Assembly: GCA_902783615.1 (NCBI GenBank)
Contig: CACZRQ010000129.1
Span: forward strand, 1-56,594
Source of the DNA: an uncultured Bacteroidales bacterium
Lineage (GTDB): Bacteria; Bacteroidota; Bacteroidia; Bacteroidales; Bacteroidaceae
DNA length: 56,594 nucleotides
Reading direction: 5' to 3'
Shown: positions 16,241-26,236 of the stretch, piece by piece
How the letters are laid out: each line of letters starts with the position of its first letter
How positions within the stretch are numbered: position 1 is the stretch's first letter
Program-made: the position numbers and the translations under genes
Notes under the pieces: model-generated
The model's input: the letters and a program-made list of their open reading frames with translations, nothing else
Databases searched by the model: none
What the model was told of the DNA's origin: nothing

Positions 16241-18217
16241 ATGATTTCAGTTGATAACCTGAAAGTAGAATTCAATGCAACCCCACTGTTTGAGGACGTG
16301 GGGTTTGTCATTAATCGTAAGGATCGCATTGCCTTGGTGGGTAAGAACGGTGCCGGCAAATCAACACTTCTGAAAGTGCTGGCAGGCCTGCAATCACCTA
16401 CAGAGGGGCAAGTGTCGGTGCCTCGCGACTGTACCATAGGTTATCTGCCACAGGTGATGGTGCTGAGCGATGAGCATACTGTGATGCAGGAGGCCGAGAA
16501 GGCTTTCGACGACGTGAAACAGTTGCAGGATGAGTTGGAGAGGATGAACCATGAACTGGCTGAACGCACAGATTACGTGAGTGAGAGCTACCATGAGCTG
16601 ATAGAACGATTTACCCACCAAAGCGAACGCTTTAACATGATGGGTGGTACCAACTATCAGGCTGAGATTGAGCGGACCCTGCAAGGCTTGGGCTTTGAGA
16701 GAAGCGACTTCGACAGGCCAACCCGCGAGTTCTCGGGAGGTTGGCGCATGCGTATCGAGTTAGCGAAGCTCTTGTTGAGGCATCCAGATGTGCTTTTGCT
16801 GGATGAACCTACCAACCACCTCGACATCGAGAGCATCGAATGGCTTGAGAACTTCTTGGCTACCAAGGCTAACGCCGTGATGCTGGTGAGCCACGACAGG
16901 GCTTTCCTGAATAATGTAACTACACGAACCATTGAGATATCTTGTCGTCACATCTATGACTATAAGGTGAAGTACGACGAATTTGTGGCGCTTCGTCAAG
17001 AGCGTCGCGAACAGCAAATGCGTGCCTATCAGAATCAGCAGAAGATGATTCAAGACACCACCGATTTCATTGAACGTTTCAGATACAAAGCCACCAAAGC
17101 CGTGCAGGTGCAGAGCCGCATCAAGATGCTTGAAAAGGTGGTGCCTATCGAGGTGGATGAGGTGGATAACTCCACCCTGAAGCTGAAGTTTGTGTGCTCA
17201 GACCGTAGCGGAAGCTATCCTGTGATTTGCGATGAGGTGGGGAAGGCCTTTGGTAAGCATCAGGTGTTCGATCATGTGAACCTTACCATCAATAGAGGCG
17301 ATAAAGTGGCTTTCGTGGGTAGAAATGGAGAAGGAAAGACCACGCTGGTGCGTTGTATCATGCAGCAGATCAATGACTATACTGGTAAACTTACGATTGG
17401 ACATAATGTGAAGATAGGCTATTTTGCCCAAAACCAGGCTCAGCTGTTGGACGAAGAACTCACCGTGTATCAAACCATCGATTATGTAGCTACAGGCGAT
17501 TGGCGACTCAAGATACGTGATATCCTGGGTGCCTTCATGTTTGGTGGCGATGACATCGACAAAAAAGTGAAAGTGTTGAGTGGAGGAGAACGTACTCGTT
17601 TGGCTATGATCAAGTTGCTGCTTCAACCCGTGAACTTCCTCATCCTGGATGAACCTACCAATCACCTCGATATGCGCTCGAAAGATGTGCTCAAGGAAGC
17701 CATCAGTCAGTTTGAGGGAACAGTGATTGTGGTGAGCCACGATCGCGACTTCCTCGATGGGTTGGTGCAGAAGGTGTATGAGTTTGGTGGAGGTAAGGTG
17801 AAAGAACACTTGGGTGGTATCTACGACTTCCTGCGTGAGAAACACGAACAACTTCTGCGTCAAGGCACTGACGCCAATGTGAGTGAAAGAGGCCTTGATG
17901 CCCTCTTCACCCAGAAGGAAGGGGCTAACAAGTCTGCTGCTGAGGGATCCAAACAACCCAAGGCGGGAGCATTGAGCTATGCTGAGCAGAAAGAGTTCAA
18001 CAAAAAGCTGAAGAAAGCCGAACGCATGGTGGAGAACTGCGAAGTTACCATTAGCGAGACGGAATCAGCCATCTCTATCCTGGAAGCCCAGATGGCAACC
18101 CCAGAGGGAGCTGCTGACATGAGCCTCTATGAGAAACATCAACGTCTGAAACAGGCTTTGGACAAGGCAATGGAAGAATGGGAAGTTGCCTCAGAAGAAT
18201 TGGAAAAACTTAAATAA
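16241..18217 (+). CDS. ABC-F family ATPase (ribosome-associated, Uup/EttA type)
   Basis: The 658-residue protein has two ABC ATPase domains and no membrane segments. Domain 1 has Walker A GKNGAGKST (34-42), signature FSGGW and Walker B LLLDEPTNHLD. Domain 2 has GRNGEGKTT, LSGGERTRL and LILDEPTNHLD. A charged inter-domain linker carries ERFRYKATKAVQVQSRIK, the usual P-site tRNA-interaction motif region. A C-terminal coiled coil (about 565-658) resembles that of Uup. ABC-F proteins act on the ribosome in translation factor or antibiotic-protection roles. Nothing here marks it as a resistance protein, so a housekeeping role is more likely. Confidence 0.92.
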   Translation: MISVDNLKVEFNATPLFEDVGFVINRKDRIALVGKNGAGKSTLLKVLAGLQSPTEGQVSVPRDCTIGYLPQVMVLSDEHTVMQEAEKAFDDVKQLQDELERMNHELAERTDYVSESYHELIERFTHQSERFNMMGGTNYQAEIERTLQGLGFERSDFDRPTREFSGGWRMRIELAKLLLRHPDVLLLDEPTNHLDIESIEWLENFLATKANAVMLVSHDRAFLNNVTTRTIEISCRHIYDYKVKYDEFVALRQERREQQMRAYQNQQKMIQDTTDFIERFRYKATKAVQVQSRIKMLEKVVPIEVDEVDNSTLKLKFVCSDRSGSYPVICDEVGKAFGKHQVFDHVNLTINRGDKVAFVGRNGEGKTTLVRCIMQQINDYTGKLTIGHNVKIGYFAQNQAQLLDEELTVYQTIDYVATGDWRLKIRDILGAFMFGGDDIDKKVKVLSGGERTRLAMIKLLLQPVNFLILDEPTNHLDMRSKDVLKEAISQFEGTVIVVSHDRDFLDGLVQKVYEFGGGKVKEHLGGIYDFLREKHEQLLRQGTDANVSERGLDALFTQKEGANKSAAEGSKQPKAGALSYAEQKEFNKKLKKAERMVENCEVTISETESAISILEAQMATPEGAADMSLYEKHQRLKQALDKAMEEWEVASEELEKLK

Positions 18218-18231
18218 CAACAATAGAAAAA

Positions 18232-20253
18232 ATGAAAAAACTTATGACAATTGCAGCTTGCTGCCTGATGGCGGCATCATGCACCCAGCAACCAGAGCAG
18301 ACCTCTGGCTTGCATTTGGAGAATTTAGACACAACAGTTCAACCGGGTACAGACTTTTATCAGTTTGCCACTGGCGGTTGGCAAAAATTAAATCCTCTGC
18401 CTGCAGAGTATTCTCGCTATGGCTCTTTCGACCAGTTGGCTGAGACGAACCAGAAGCGTATCAATGAGTTGGTTGAGACCCTGGCCAGTCAGGAGAACCC
18501 TGCGGGATCAGTGGCTCAGAAGGTGGGCGACCTCTACAAGATGGTGATGGATAGTGCTAAGCGTAATGCCGATGGCTATGAGCCGGTGAAGGCAGACCTT
18601 GCAGAGGTGGCAGCTATCAAGAGTGCTCACGATGTGTATGCCCTCTTGCCTAAGATGGGTATGAATGGCTCTGGTGCTTACCTGGGCATCTATGTGGGTG
18701 CTGACGAGAAGAACAGCATGGAGAATGCCATTCAGATCAGTCAGAGCGGCTTGAGCATGGGCTTACGTGACTATTATCTGGAAGAGGATGAGGCTATTGT
18801 GAAGATTCGTGAGGCTTTCAAGGAGCACGTTGTGAAGATGTTCAAGCTCTTTGGCTATAGCGATGCCGATGCCCAGAAGGGTCGTGATGTAGTGATGGAA
18901 GTAGAAACCCGCTTGGCAAAGGCTTTCCGCAGCAATGTGGAATTGCGCGATCCAGAGGCTAACTACAACAAGATGAGCATGGAGCAGCTGAAGAATGATT
19001 ATCCTTCATTTGAGTGGGATACCTTCCTCAGTGGCTATGGCCTGAAAGATGTGAAGGAAATCATCATTGGTCAGCCTAACTCTTTGAAGGAAAGTGCCGA
19101 CGTGATTGCAACCCTGCCTATCGACAAGCAGAGGATCTACCTGCAGTGGAAGGTTATCGACGATGCAGCTACTACCTTGAGCGATGAGATTGAAGCACAG
19201 AATTTCGACTTCTTCAGTCGCACAATGCGTGGGGTACAGGAACAGCAACCTCGTTGGAAGCGTGCCGTAAACGTGGTTGGTGGCGTGCTGGGTGAAGCTG
19301 TTGGCCAGATGTATGTGGAGAAGTACTTTCCTGCTGAGGCTAAGGCTCGCATGCAGGAGCTGGTGGCTAACTTGCAGAAAGTGTTGGGTGAGCGTATTCA
19401 GAATCTCGACTGGATGAGTGAAGCTACCAAGGCAAAGGCACTGGAGAAACTCTCTACCTTTACCGTGAAGATTGGCTATCCTGACAAGTGGAAGGATTAC
19501 AGCAACCTGGATATCAAGAACGATTCTTACTATGAGAATGCGAAGCGTGCTTCTAAATGGTACATTGAGGATATGATGTCTCGCTATGGCAAACCTGTGG
19601 ATCGCGACGAGTGGTTCATGACTCCTCAGACCGTGAATGCTTACTATAACCCAACCACCAATGAGATTTGCTTCCCTGCTGGTATCCTGCAGTATCCGTT
19701 CTTCGACATGAATGCCGATGATGCCTTCAACTATGGTGCCATTGGTGTGGTGATTGGCCACGAAATGACTCACGGATTCGATGATCAGGGTCGTCAGTAC
19801 GACAAGGATGGTAACCTGAAGGATTGGTGGACAGAGGAAGATGCCCAGAAGTTTACGGATCGTGCACAAGTGATTATCGACTTCTTTAACAGCATCGAGG
19901 TAACCGATGGCCTGCATGGAAATGGTAGTCTGACTCAGGGTGAGAACATTGCAGATCACGGTGGCTTGAAGATTGCTTATCAGGCATTCAAGAAAGCTAC
20001 CCAGGATAATCCGTTGCCTGTAAAGGATGGCTTTACTCCAGAGCAGCGCTTCTACATTGCTTATGCTACCGTTTGGGGTCAGAACATCACTGAGGCTGAA
20101 ATCAGGAATCGGACTAAGAGCGATCCTCATGCACTGGGTAAGTGGCGTGTGGATGGCGCTCTGCCACAGATCGACACTTGGTACGAAGCCTTCGGCATTA
20201 CCGAGAAAGACCCGATGTACATCGCTCCAGAGAAGCGTGTGAACGTGTGGTAA
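18232..20253 (+). CDS. pepO: M13-family (neprilysin/PepO) zinc metallopeptidase lipoprotein
   Basis: A 673-residue secreted metallopeptidase. The zinc motif HEMTH starts at His510 and ends at His514; the third ligand is Glu571 in ENIADHGG. The N-terminal M13 domain begins with PGTDFYQFATGGWQ. The C-terminus ends PEKRVNVW, the conserved tryptophan-ending tail of the family. A signal peptide with lipobox AASC anchors it to a membrane. M13 enzymes cut oligopeptides of limited size. It starts 14 nt after the ABC-F stop, and a strong terminator follows, so it ends this operon. Confidence 0.93.
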   Translation: MKKLMTIAACCLMAASCTQQPEQTSGLHLENLDTTVQPGTDFYQFATGGWQKLNPLPAEYSRYGSFDQLAETNQKRINELVETLASQENPAGSVAQKVGDLYKMVMDSAKRNADGYEPVKADLAEVAAIKSAHDVYALLPKMGMNGSGAYLGIYVGADEKNSMENAIQISQSGLSMGLRDYYLEEDEAIVKIREAFKEHVVKMFKLFGYSDADAQKGRDVVMEVETRLAKAFRSNVELRDPEANYNKMSMEQLKNDYPSFEWDTFLSGYGLKDVKEIIIGQPNSLKESADVIATLPIDKQRIYLQWKVIDDAATTLSDEIEAQNFDFFSRTMRGVQEQQPRWKRAVNVVGGVLGEAVGQMYVEKYFPAEAKARMQELVANLQKVLGERIQNLDWMSEATKAKALEKLSTFTVKIGYPDKWKDYSNLDIKNDSYYENAKRASKWYIEDMMSRYGKPVDRDEWFMTPQTVNAYYNPTTNEICFPAGILQYPFFDMNADDAFNYGAIGVVIGHEMTHGFDDQGRQYDKDGNLKDWWTEEDAQKFTDRAQVIIDFFNSIEVTDGLHGNGSLTQGENIADHGGLKIAYQAFKKATQDNPLPVKDGFTPEQRFYIAYATVWGQNITEAEIRNRTKSDPHALGKWRVDGALPQIDTWYEAFGITEKDPMYIAPEKRVNVW

Positions 20254-20274
20254 AAACTATAGTTTTTTAGCTGA

Positions 20275-20310
20275 ATATGCCTCCTCACAAAACGGGGAGG
20301 CATATTTTTT
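20275..20310 (+). terminator. Rho-independent terminator after the M13 peptidase gene
   Basis: Perfect 10-bp arms ATATGCCTCC (20275-20284) and GGAGGCATAT (20296-20305), followed by TTTTT. It lies 22 nt after the stop codon. Confidence 0.93.
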
Positions 20311-20355
20311 GCACTATTTAATAAGTTTTTTACAAGCTGTCTCAAAAATTATTCG

Positions 20356-20363
20356 TAACTTTG
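20356..20363 (+). promoter_or_regulatory. -7 box of purH
   Basis: TAACTTTG lies 50 nt upstream of the purH ATG, after the terminator of the previous operon. The -33 element is weak. No purine riboswitch fold was recognised. Confidence 0.5.
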
Positions 20364-20412
20364 CATCCTAAAATGCATTTGAAATTAATAACTTAAAACA
20401 ATATTTGCGACT

Positions 20413-21939
20413 ATGGCAGACGCTAAGAGAATTAAGACAGCTTTGATATCTGTCTATCACAAAGAGGGTTTGGATGAGATTATCACCAAACTGCACGAAG
20501 AAGGAGTGCAATTCTTGTCAACTGGTGGTACTCGCCAGTTCATCGAGGGCTTAGGCTTTCCATGCCAGGCTGTGGAGGATCTGACGTCCTATCCCAGCAT
20601 CTTGGGAGGTAGGGTGAAGACCTTGCATCCAAAAGTGTTTGGTGGCATTTTGGGTCGTCGTGATGTGGAACAGGATCAGGAACAGATGCAGCAGTATGAG
20701 ATTCCTGAAATCGACCTGGTGATTGTGGACCTTTATCCGTTTGAGGCAACAGTAGCAGGAGGCGCTACCCCTGAACAGATTATTGAGAAGATTGACATTG
20801 GCGGTATCAGCTTAATCAGAGCTGCTGCCAAGAATTATAAAGATGTCGTGATTGTGGCAAGTCAGGCTCAGTATGCTACGCTGAAAGACATCTTGATGGA
20901 GAATGGAGCTCAAACCACTTTGGAGGAACGCCGTTTGTTGGCTCGCGATGCTTTTGGCGTGAGCAGTCATTATGACAGTGCTATTTTCAATTGGTTTGAT
21001 GACGGCGAAGGTGCTGCTTTCAGGGCTACACAAGATGTGCGCAAGGTGTTGCGCTATGGTGAAAATCCTCATCAGAAAGGTTATTTCTATGGAAACCTGG
21101 ATGAGATGTTCGACCAGATTCACGGAAAGGAGATTAGCTATAACAACCTGCAGGACATCCATGCTGCTGTTGAGCTTATCGACGAATTCGCAGGTCAGAC
21201 AGCTTTTGCCATCCTGAAGCACAATAACGCCTGTGGCTTGGCTGTTCGTGAAACAGTGGCTGAGGCTTGGAAGGATGCCCTTGCTGGCGACCCAGTTTCT
21301 GCTTTCGGTGGCGTGCTGATTACCAATGGTGTGGTTGATAAGGCTGCTGCTGAAGAGATTGACAAGATTTTCTTCGAGGTAATCATTGCTCCCGACTACG
21401 ATGTGGATGCTCTTGAGGTGTTGGGCCATAAGAAGAATCGCATCATTTTGGTGCGCAAGCCTGTTGAGATGCCTGGTGTGCAGTTCCGCTCTATGTTGAA
21501 TGGCGTACTGGTTCAGGAGCGAGACCTGAAGCGTGAAACAGCTGAGGATTGTCGTCCTGTGACTGAGAAGAAGGCTACATTGAAGGAAACAGAGGATATG
21601 CTGTTTGCCAACCGTATTGTAAAGCAGAGCAAGAGCAATGCCATTGTATTGGCTAAGAATGGACAGCTGCTTGCCAGCGGTGTGGGACAGACCAGCCGTG
21701 TGGATGCCTTGAAGCAAGCTATTGAAAAGGCGAAAGGCTTTGGCTTTGACTTGCATGGAGCAGTGATGGCCAGCGATGCTTTCTTCCCCTTCAGTGATTG
21801 TGTGACTTTAGCTGCTGATGAAGGAATCACAGCTATCATCCAGCCTGGTGGCAGCATTCGCGACCAAGAGAGTGTGGATGTATGTAATGAGCGTGGTTTG
21901 GCTATGGTAATGACTGGCTTCCGCCACTTTAAACATTGA
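20413..21939 (+). CDS. purH: Bifunctional AICAR formyltransferase/IMP cyclohydrolase
   Basis: This enzyme catalyses the last two steps of de novo purine synthesis: formylation of AICAR, then ring closure to IMP. The 508-residue protein has the N-terminal MGS-like cyclohydrolase domain (ALISVYHKEGL, FLSTGGTRQFIEG) and the C-terminal AICARFT domain (LRYGENPHQKG, KHNNACGLAV, SDAFFPFSD, QPGGSIRDQE). It ends with RHFKH as usual. Its TGA stop codon is part of the heptamer repeat run that follows. The mre genes are downstream without a clear terminator. Confidence 0.97.
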   Translation: MADAKRIKTALISVYHKEGLDEIITKLHEEGVQFLSTGGTRQFIEGLGFPCQAVEDLTSYPSILGGRVKTLHPKVFGGILGRRDVEQDQEQMQQYEIPEIDLVIVDLYPFEATVAGGATPEQIIEKIDIGGISLIRAAAKNYKDVVIVASQAQYATLKDILMENGAQTTLEERRLLARDAFGVSSHYDSAIFNWFDDGEGAAFRATQDVRKVLRYGENPHQKGYFYGNLDEMFDQIHGKEISYNNLQDIHAAVELIDEFAGQTAFAILKHNNACGLAVRETVAEAWKDALAGDPVSAFGGVLITNGVVDKAAAEEIDKIFFEVIIAPDYDVDALEVLGHKKNRIILVRKPVEMPGVQFRSMLNGVLVQERDLKRETAEDCRPVTEKKATLKETEDMLFANRIVKQSKSNAIVLAKNGQLLASGVGQTSRVDALKQAIEKAKGFGFDLHGAVMASDAFFPFSDCVTLAADEGITAIIQPGGSIRDQESVDVCNERGLAMVMTGFRHFKH

Positions 21940-21963
21940 CAATTGACGATTGACAATTGACAG
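21935..21963. repeat. Heptamer repeat run at the end of purH
   Basis: Four consecutive heptamers, ATTGACA, ATTGACG, ATTGACA and ATTGACA. The first supplies the last base of the final His codon region and the TGA stop of purH. Confidence 0.85.
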
Positions 21964-21993
21964 ATTATTATTCATTGTTAATAATTGAATTAA

Positions 21994-23016
21994 ATGGGAT
22001 TGTTTTCTTTTACACAAGAAATAGCGGTTGACTTGGGAACCGCCAACACCATCATCTCTACAGAGGGTAAGATAGTGGTGGACGAACCATCAGTGGTAGC
22101 ACTGGATGGTAGCTCTGGCAAAATGATTGCCGTGGGAGAGCAAGCCAAGTTGTGGTATGAAAAGTCTGACTCGAGTATCAAGGTGATTCGTCCGTTAAAG
22201 GATGGTGTGATTGCCGATTTCAATGCTTGTGAGCAGATGATTCGTGGATTGATAAAAAAGTGCCCCAGGAAACATGGACTTTTCTCTCCTTCTTTAAGAA
22301 TGGTGATTGGTGTTCCCAGTGGTTCTACTGAAGTGGAGTTGCGTGCTGTACGCGACTCGGCTGAGCATGCTGGTGGTAGGGATGTATATCTGATTTTCGA
22401 GCCTATGGCTGCTGCTATCGGTATAGGTATCGATGTAACACAGCCCGAAGGTAATATGGTGGTTGATATTGGTGGCGGTACCACTGAGATTGCTGTGATT
22501 TCATTGGGCGGCATTGTAAGCAACAACTCCATCAAGATGGCTGGTGATGAGCTAACATCTGACATTCAGGAGTATATGAGCCGTCAGCATAACGTAAAGG
22601 TTTCTGAACGTATGGCCGAGCGCATCAAAATTAATGTGGGTGCTGCTTTGACTGAGTTGGGTGAAGATGCTCCCGACGATTATGTGGTGCATGGTCCAAA
22701 CCGAATCACGGCTTTGCCTATGGAGGTGCCTGTATGTTATCAGGAAGTGGCTCATTGTTTAGAGAAAAGTGTTGCCAAAATTGAGACTGCCATTTTGAGT
22801 GCTTTGGAGCATACACCCCCTGAGCTGTATGCCGACATTGTGCACAACGGAATCTATCTGGCTGGTGGTGGTGCTTTGTTGCGTGGCCTTGACAAACGAT
22901 TGACAGATAAGATCAATATTCCTTTCCATATTGCAGAAGACCCATTGCATTGCGTGGCAAAAGGTACTGCCAATGCATTGAAGAATGTGGAGAAATATAA
23001 GTTTATGATGAGATGA
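21994..23016 (+). CDS. mreB: Rod-shape-determining actin homolog MreB
   Basis: A 340-residue cytoplasmic actin-like ATPase that guides lateral peptidoglycan synthesis. The family motifs are clear: EIAVDLGTANTII, VIRPLKDGVIADF, the phosphate loop VVDIGGGTTEIAVIS, and YLAGGGALLRGL. The length matches other MreB proteins. It starts the mre operon; the mreC ATG overlaps its stop (ATGA). Confidence 0.98.
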   Translation: MGLFSFTQEIAVDLGTANTIISTEGKIVVDEPSVVALDGSSGKMIAVGEQAKLWYEKSDSSIKVIRPLKDGVIADFNACEQMIRGLIKKCPRKHGLFSPSLRMVIGVPSGSTEVELRAVRDSAEHAGGRDVYLIFEPMAAAIGIGIDVTQPEGNMVVDIGGGTTEIAVISLGGIVSNNSIKMAGDELTSDIQEYMSRQHNVKVSERMAERIKINVGAALTELGEDAPDDYVVHGPNRITALPMEVPVCYQEVAHCLEKSVAKIETAILSALEHTPPELYADIVHNGIYLAGGGALLRGLDKRLTDKINIPFHIAEDPLHCVAKGTANALKNVEKYKFMMR

Positions 23017-23849
23017 GAAGGCTCCTTGACTTCCTGATCAAGTATAACTATTGGTTCGTCTTTGTGTTTTTGGAAGCAGTGTGTGTTGTATTGCTACTTG
23101 GAGCAGGCGGATACCAACAGAGTGTGGTCTTCACTTCGGCCAACGAGGTGACAGGCCATGTACTTGAGATAGGAGGTAAAGTGAGTGGTTACTTCGGATT
23201 GCAGGAAACGAATGAGGCTCTGATACGTCGAAACACGCAGTTGGAACAAAGAGTGGCTTATCTGGAGAAGGTCATGCGTCAGCGACTGAACGATTCGGAG
23301 GCCTATGAGAGCTTGATCCGTTTGGCTGATTCCGCTTATCAGGAGTTTCCTGCAATGGTGATAGGCAACAGCCTTAACTTGCCTGACAATTACATCACCC
23401 TTGATGGAGGGCGACGCTCTGGTATTATGCCTGAAATGGGAGTGGTTGGAGCCAAAGGTGTTGTGGGTATTGTTTATAAGGTGACAGATAACTACTCGTT
23501 GGTCATCTCTTTGTTGAACAGCAAGAGCAGCTTGAGTTGCAAGATTGCCGATAGTGATTATTTTGGCTATCTGAAATGGGAGGGCAACGACCCTCGCTAT
23601 GCTTATTTGAAAGATTTGCCTCGTCATGCTGAATTCAGCTTGGGTGACTCGGTGGTGACAAGTGGTTACAGCACAGTGTTTCCAGAAGGAGTGATGGTAG
23701 GCACTGTAGATGATATGGCTGACTCCAACGATGGTTTGTCTTATCTTTTGAAGATCAAGCTTGCTACCGATTTTGGCAATATTTCTCAGGTAAGGGTTAT
23801 CTCACGACGTGGACAGGATGAACTGGATGAGTTGACAAATGACGATTGA
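23013..23849 (+). CDS. mreC: Rod-shape-determining protein MreC
   Basis: The 278-residue protein has a cytoplasmic N-terminus, one transmembrane helix (about 12-33), a coiled coil (about 65-100) and a periplasmic beta domain. Conserved elements include VIGNSLNLPDNYITLDGG, GVVGAKGVVG and SGYSTVFPEGVMVG. MreC links MreB to PBP2 and RodA. The last codons (LTNDD and TGA) are written in degenerate heptamer-repeat sequence. Confidence 0.96.
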   Translation: MRRLLDFLIKYNYWFVFVFLEAVCVVLLLGAGGYQQSVVFTSANEVTGHVLEIGGKVSGYFGLQETNEALIRRNTQLEQRVAYLEKVMRQRLNDSEAYESLIRLADSAYQEFPAMVIGNSLNLPDNYITLDGGRRSGIMPEMGVVGAKGVVGIVYKVTDNYSLVISLLNSKSSLSCKIADSDYFGYLKWEGNDPRYAYLKDLPRHAEFSLGDSVVTSGYSTVFPEGVMVGTVDDMADSNDGLSYLLKIKLATDFGNISQVRVISRRGQDELDELTNDD

Positions 23850-23851
23850 TG
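23831..23851. repeat. Degenerate heptamer repeats at the end of mreC
   Basis: GTTGACA, AATGACG and ATTGATG are variants of the ATTGACN heptamer. They encode the final residues and TGA stop of mreC. Confidence 0.5.
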
Positions 23852-23855
23852 TAGC

Positions 23856-24374
23856 ATGATAAACGATATCATCAACAAGATACTGTGGTTTATTGGGTTG
23901 ATACTTTTGCAGGTGTTGTTGCTTGACAAGATTATATTGGCAGGAGTGGCTACCCCCATGGCTTATATCTACCTACTCATGCTCTGGAATCGTAACGGCA
24001 TTCGATGGATTTTGCTGCTCACAGGTTTTGTGTTGGGCATTGTGATTGATTCTTTTGAGAATATGCCTGGAGTGAATGCTTCGGCTTGTGTGATGTTGGC
24101 CATGCTTCAACCTTTCTTCCTGAATCTTTTCATTCCAAGAGAACAGCAATATGAGCCATCGTTGGTTCCGTCATTGAAAACCTTGGGATGGGTAGGTTAC
24201 CTCAAATATGCCTTGTTCTGTGTGCTCACACATCACTTGATGGTGTTGGCTTTAGAGTATTTCTCACTGGCTGATGTAACTGGATTGGTAACGAGGGTGG
24301 TTGGCTGTTCCGCTTTGACTTTGCTAATCGTTATGATGTTCGAGATGGTTAAGATCCACTGGGAGAAGTCATGA
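23856..24374 (+). CDS. mreD: Rod-shape-determining protein MreD
   Basis: A 172-residue integral membrane protein with about five helices, in the usual place between mreC and PBP2. Sequence similarity in this family is low, so the call rests on position, size and hydrophobic pattern (FVLGIVIDSFENMPGVNASA is typical of MreD helix 3). Its stop overlaps the PBP2 start by four bases. Confidence 0.92.
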   Translation: MINDIINKILWFIGLILLQVLLLDKIILAGVATPMAYIYLLMLWNRNGIRWILLLTGFVLGIVIDSFENMPGVNASACVMLAMLQPFFLNLFIPREQQYEPSLVPSLKTLGWVGYLKYALFCVLTHHLMVLALEYFSLADVTGLVTRVVGCSALTLLIVMMFEMVKIHWEKS

Positions 24375-26236
24375 AAAAGAATCCGTTTGAAAATAGGAAA
24401 TATGTGGTAGCGTTGATTGCATTTATGGTGGTGGCCATTTTTGTGACACGCCTCTTCTTTTTGCAGATACTCACAGACGAATATAAGCTAAACGCGGATA
24501 GTAATGCTTTCCTAAACAAGATACAATACCCATCCAGAGGTTCTATCTATGATCGTAATGGCAAATTGTTGGTGTATAACCAACCCTCGTATGATATCAC
24601 TTTTATTCCTAAAGAGGTAACACAACTCGACACCCTCGACTTTTGCCGTACATTGAACATCGACCGTGAACAATTTCTCAAGCGAATGGCGGATGTGAAG
24701 AACCGGAGGTTGAATCCAGGCTATTCAATTTATACAACTCAGGTGTTCATGCGCCAACTTTCTGCCGAGGAATGTGGCGTGTTCCAAGAGAAGCTTTTCA
24801 AGTTTCCCGGATTCTATATCCAGCGACGCACAGAGAGACAGTATTCCTACAATGCTGCTGGTCATGCTTTGGGTGATATAGGCGAGGTTTCAGCCCGTGA
24901 ATTGGAAAACGATGATTATTACACCCGAGGTGACTTTGTGGGTAAGCAAGGTATTGAACGTTCGTATGAAAAGTACCTGAGGGGAGAAAAGGGCGTGGAA
25001 GTGCTTCTGCGTGATGCACATGGCCGTATTCAAGGCCATTATATGGATGGTGCTATGGATAAACCTGCCATACCTGGTAAGAATCTCAAGTTGGGTTTGG
25101 ATATCGACCTGCAGATGCTGGGTGAACGATTGATGCAAGGTAAGATTGGTGCGATTGTGGCTATTGAGCCTTCCACGGGTGAGATTCTCTGTATGGTGTC
25201 TTCACCCACTTTCGACCCTAGTTTGCTGATAGGTAGAAAACGTAGTGGCAACCATCAGTTGTTGATGAAAGACACTCGTAAACCACTCATCAACCGTGCC
25301 ATTCAGGGAACCTATCCTCCAGGTTCTACTTTCAAAACTGCTCAAGCGTTGACTTTTCTGCAGGAAAATATCATCCAGGAAGATTCTCCAACTTTTCCTT
25401 GTGGTCATGGGTTCAACTTCAGAAATCTGCATGTGGGTTGTCATGGCCATGCTTCACCTATTTCACTGATACCTGCCATAGCCACTTCCTGCAACTCTTA
25501 TTTCTGCTGGGGCTTGTTCAGGATGTTTGGCAATGAGAAATACGGCTCGTCACAAAATGCCATTACCGTGTGGAAAGACCACATGGTGTCGCAAGGCTTT
25601 GGCTATCGACTGGGTACCGACCTTCCAGGTGAGCAACGTGGATTGATTCCCAATGCTCAGTTCTATGACAAAGCGTACAAAGGCTCTTGGAATGGGTTGA
25701 CGGTTATTAGTATTTCTATCGGACAGGGAGAAATTCTTGCTACGCCGTTGCAGATTGCTAATTTAGGAGCCACCATCGCCAATCGGGGAAAGTTCATCAC
25801 CCCGCATATTGTGAAAGAGATTGAAGATAACCAGTTGGATAGCACCTATCTGGAATTTCGGAAAACCACCATCGACCGCCAGTATTATGAAGAGGTGGTT
25901 GATGGTATGCGTCATGCTGTGATAGGAAGCAGCGCTGGTGCCACTTGTCGTGCTTTGGCTAGTCTGCTGCCTGGCGTGGAAGTGTGTGGTAAAACAGGAA
26001 CTGCTCAGAATCGAGGAAAAGACCACTCGGTTTTCATGGGCTTTGCACCGATGAACAATCCCAAAATTGCCATTGCCGTTTATGTGGAGAATGGTGGCTT
26101 TGGCGCGACTTATGGAGTGCCTATCGGAGGAATCATGATGGATCAGTATCTGAATGGTCAGCTTTCTCCATCGAATGAACGATTGGCTGAAGAGTTTGCC
26201 AACAAGGTGATTTATTACGGAGACGAGGAAAGATGA
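24371..26236 (+). CDS. mrdA: Penicillin-binding protein 2 (elongasome transpeptidase)
   Basis: A class B PBP of 621 residues that crosslinks lateral-wall peptidoglycan with RodA. It has a short cytoplasmic tail and one transmembrane helix (about 12-32). A dimerisation/pedestal domain follows, including YPSRGSIYDRNGKLL. The transpeptidase domain has the active-site SxxK at Ser319-Lys322 (STFK), SxN at Ser373-Asn375 (SCN), and KTG at 541-543. The stop codon overlaps the rodA start (ATGA). Confidence 0.97.
   Translation: MKKNPFENRKYVVALIAFMVVAIFVTRLFFLQILTDEYKLNADSNAFLNKIQYPSRGSIYDRNGKLLVYNQPSYDITFIPKEVTQLDTLDFCRTLNIDREQFLKRMADVKNRRLNPGYSIYTTQVFMRQLSAEECGVFQEKLFKFPGFYIQRRTERQYSYNAAGHALGDIGEVSARELENDDYYTRGDFVGKQGIERSYEKYLRGEKGVEVLLRDAHGRIQGHYMDGAMDKPAIPGKNLKLGLDIDLQMLGERLMQGKIGAIVAIEPSTGEILCMVSSPTFDPSLLIGRKRSGNHQLLMKDTRKPLINRAIQGTYPPGSTFKTAQALTFLQENIIQEDSPTFPCGHGFNFRNLHVGCHGHASPISLIPAIATSCNSYFCWGLFRMFGNEKYGSSQNAITVWKDHMVSQGFGYRLGTDLPGEQRGLIPNAQFYDKAYKGSWNGLTVISISIGQGEILATPLQIANLGATIANRGKFITPHIVKEIEDNQLDSTYLEFRKTTIDRQYYEEVVDGMRHAVIGSSAGATCRALASLLPGVEVCGKTGTAQNRGKDHSVFMGFAPMNNPKIAIAVYVENGGFGATYGVPIGGIMMDQYLNGQLSPSNERLAEEFANKVIYYGDEER

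Noticed and set aside
19006..20130. A 374-codon open frame antisense to the M13 peptidase gene
   Set aside because: No motif or signal; the sense strand encodes the conserved zinc-binding region of the peptidase.
20812..21756. A 314-codon open frame antisense to purH
   Set aside because: Low-quality composition and no start context; purH on the plus strand is certain.
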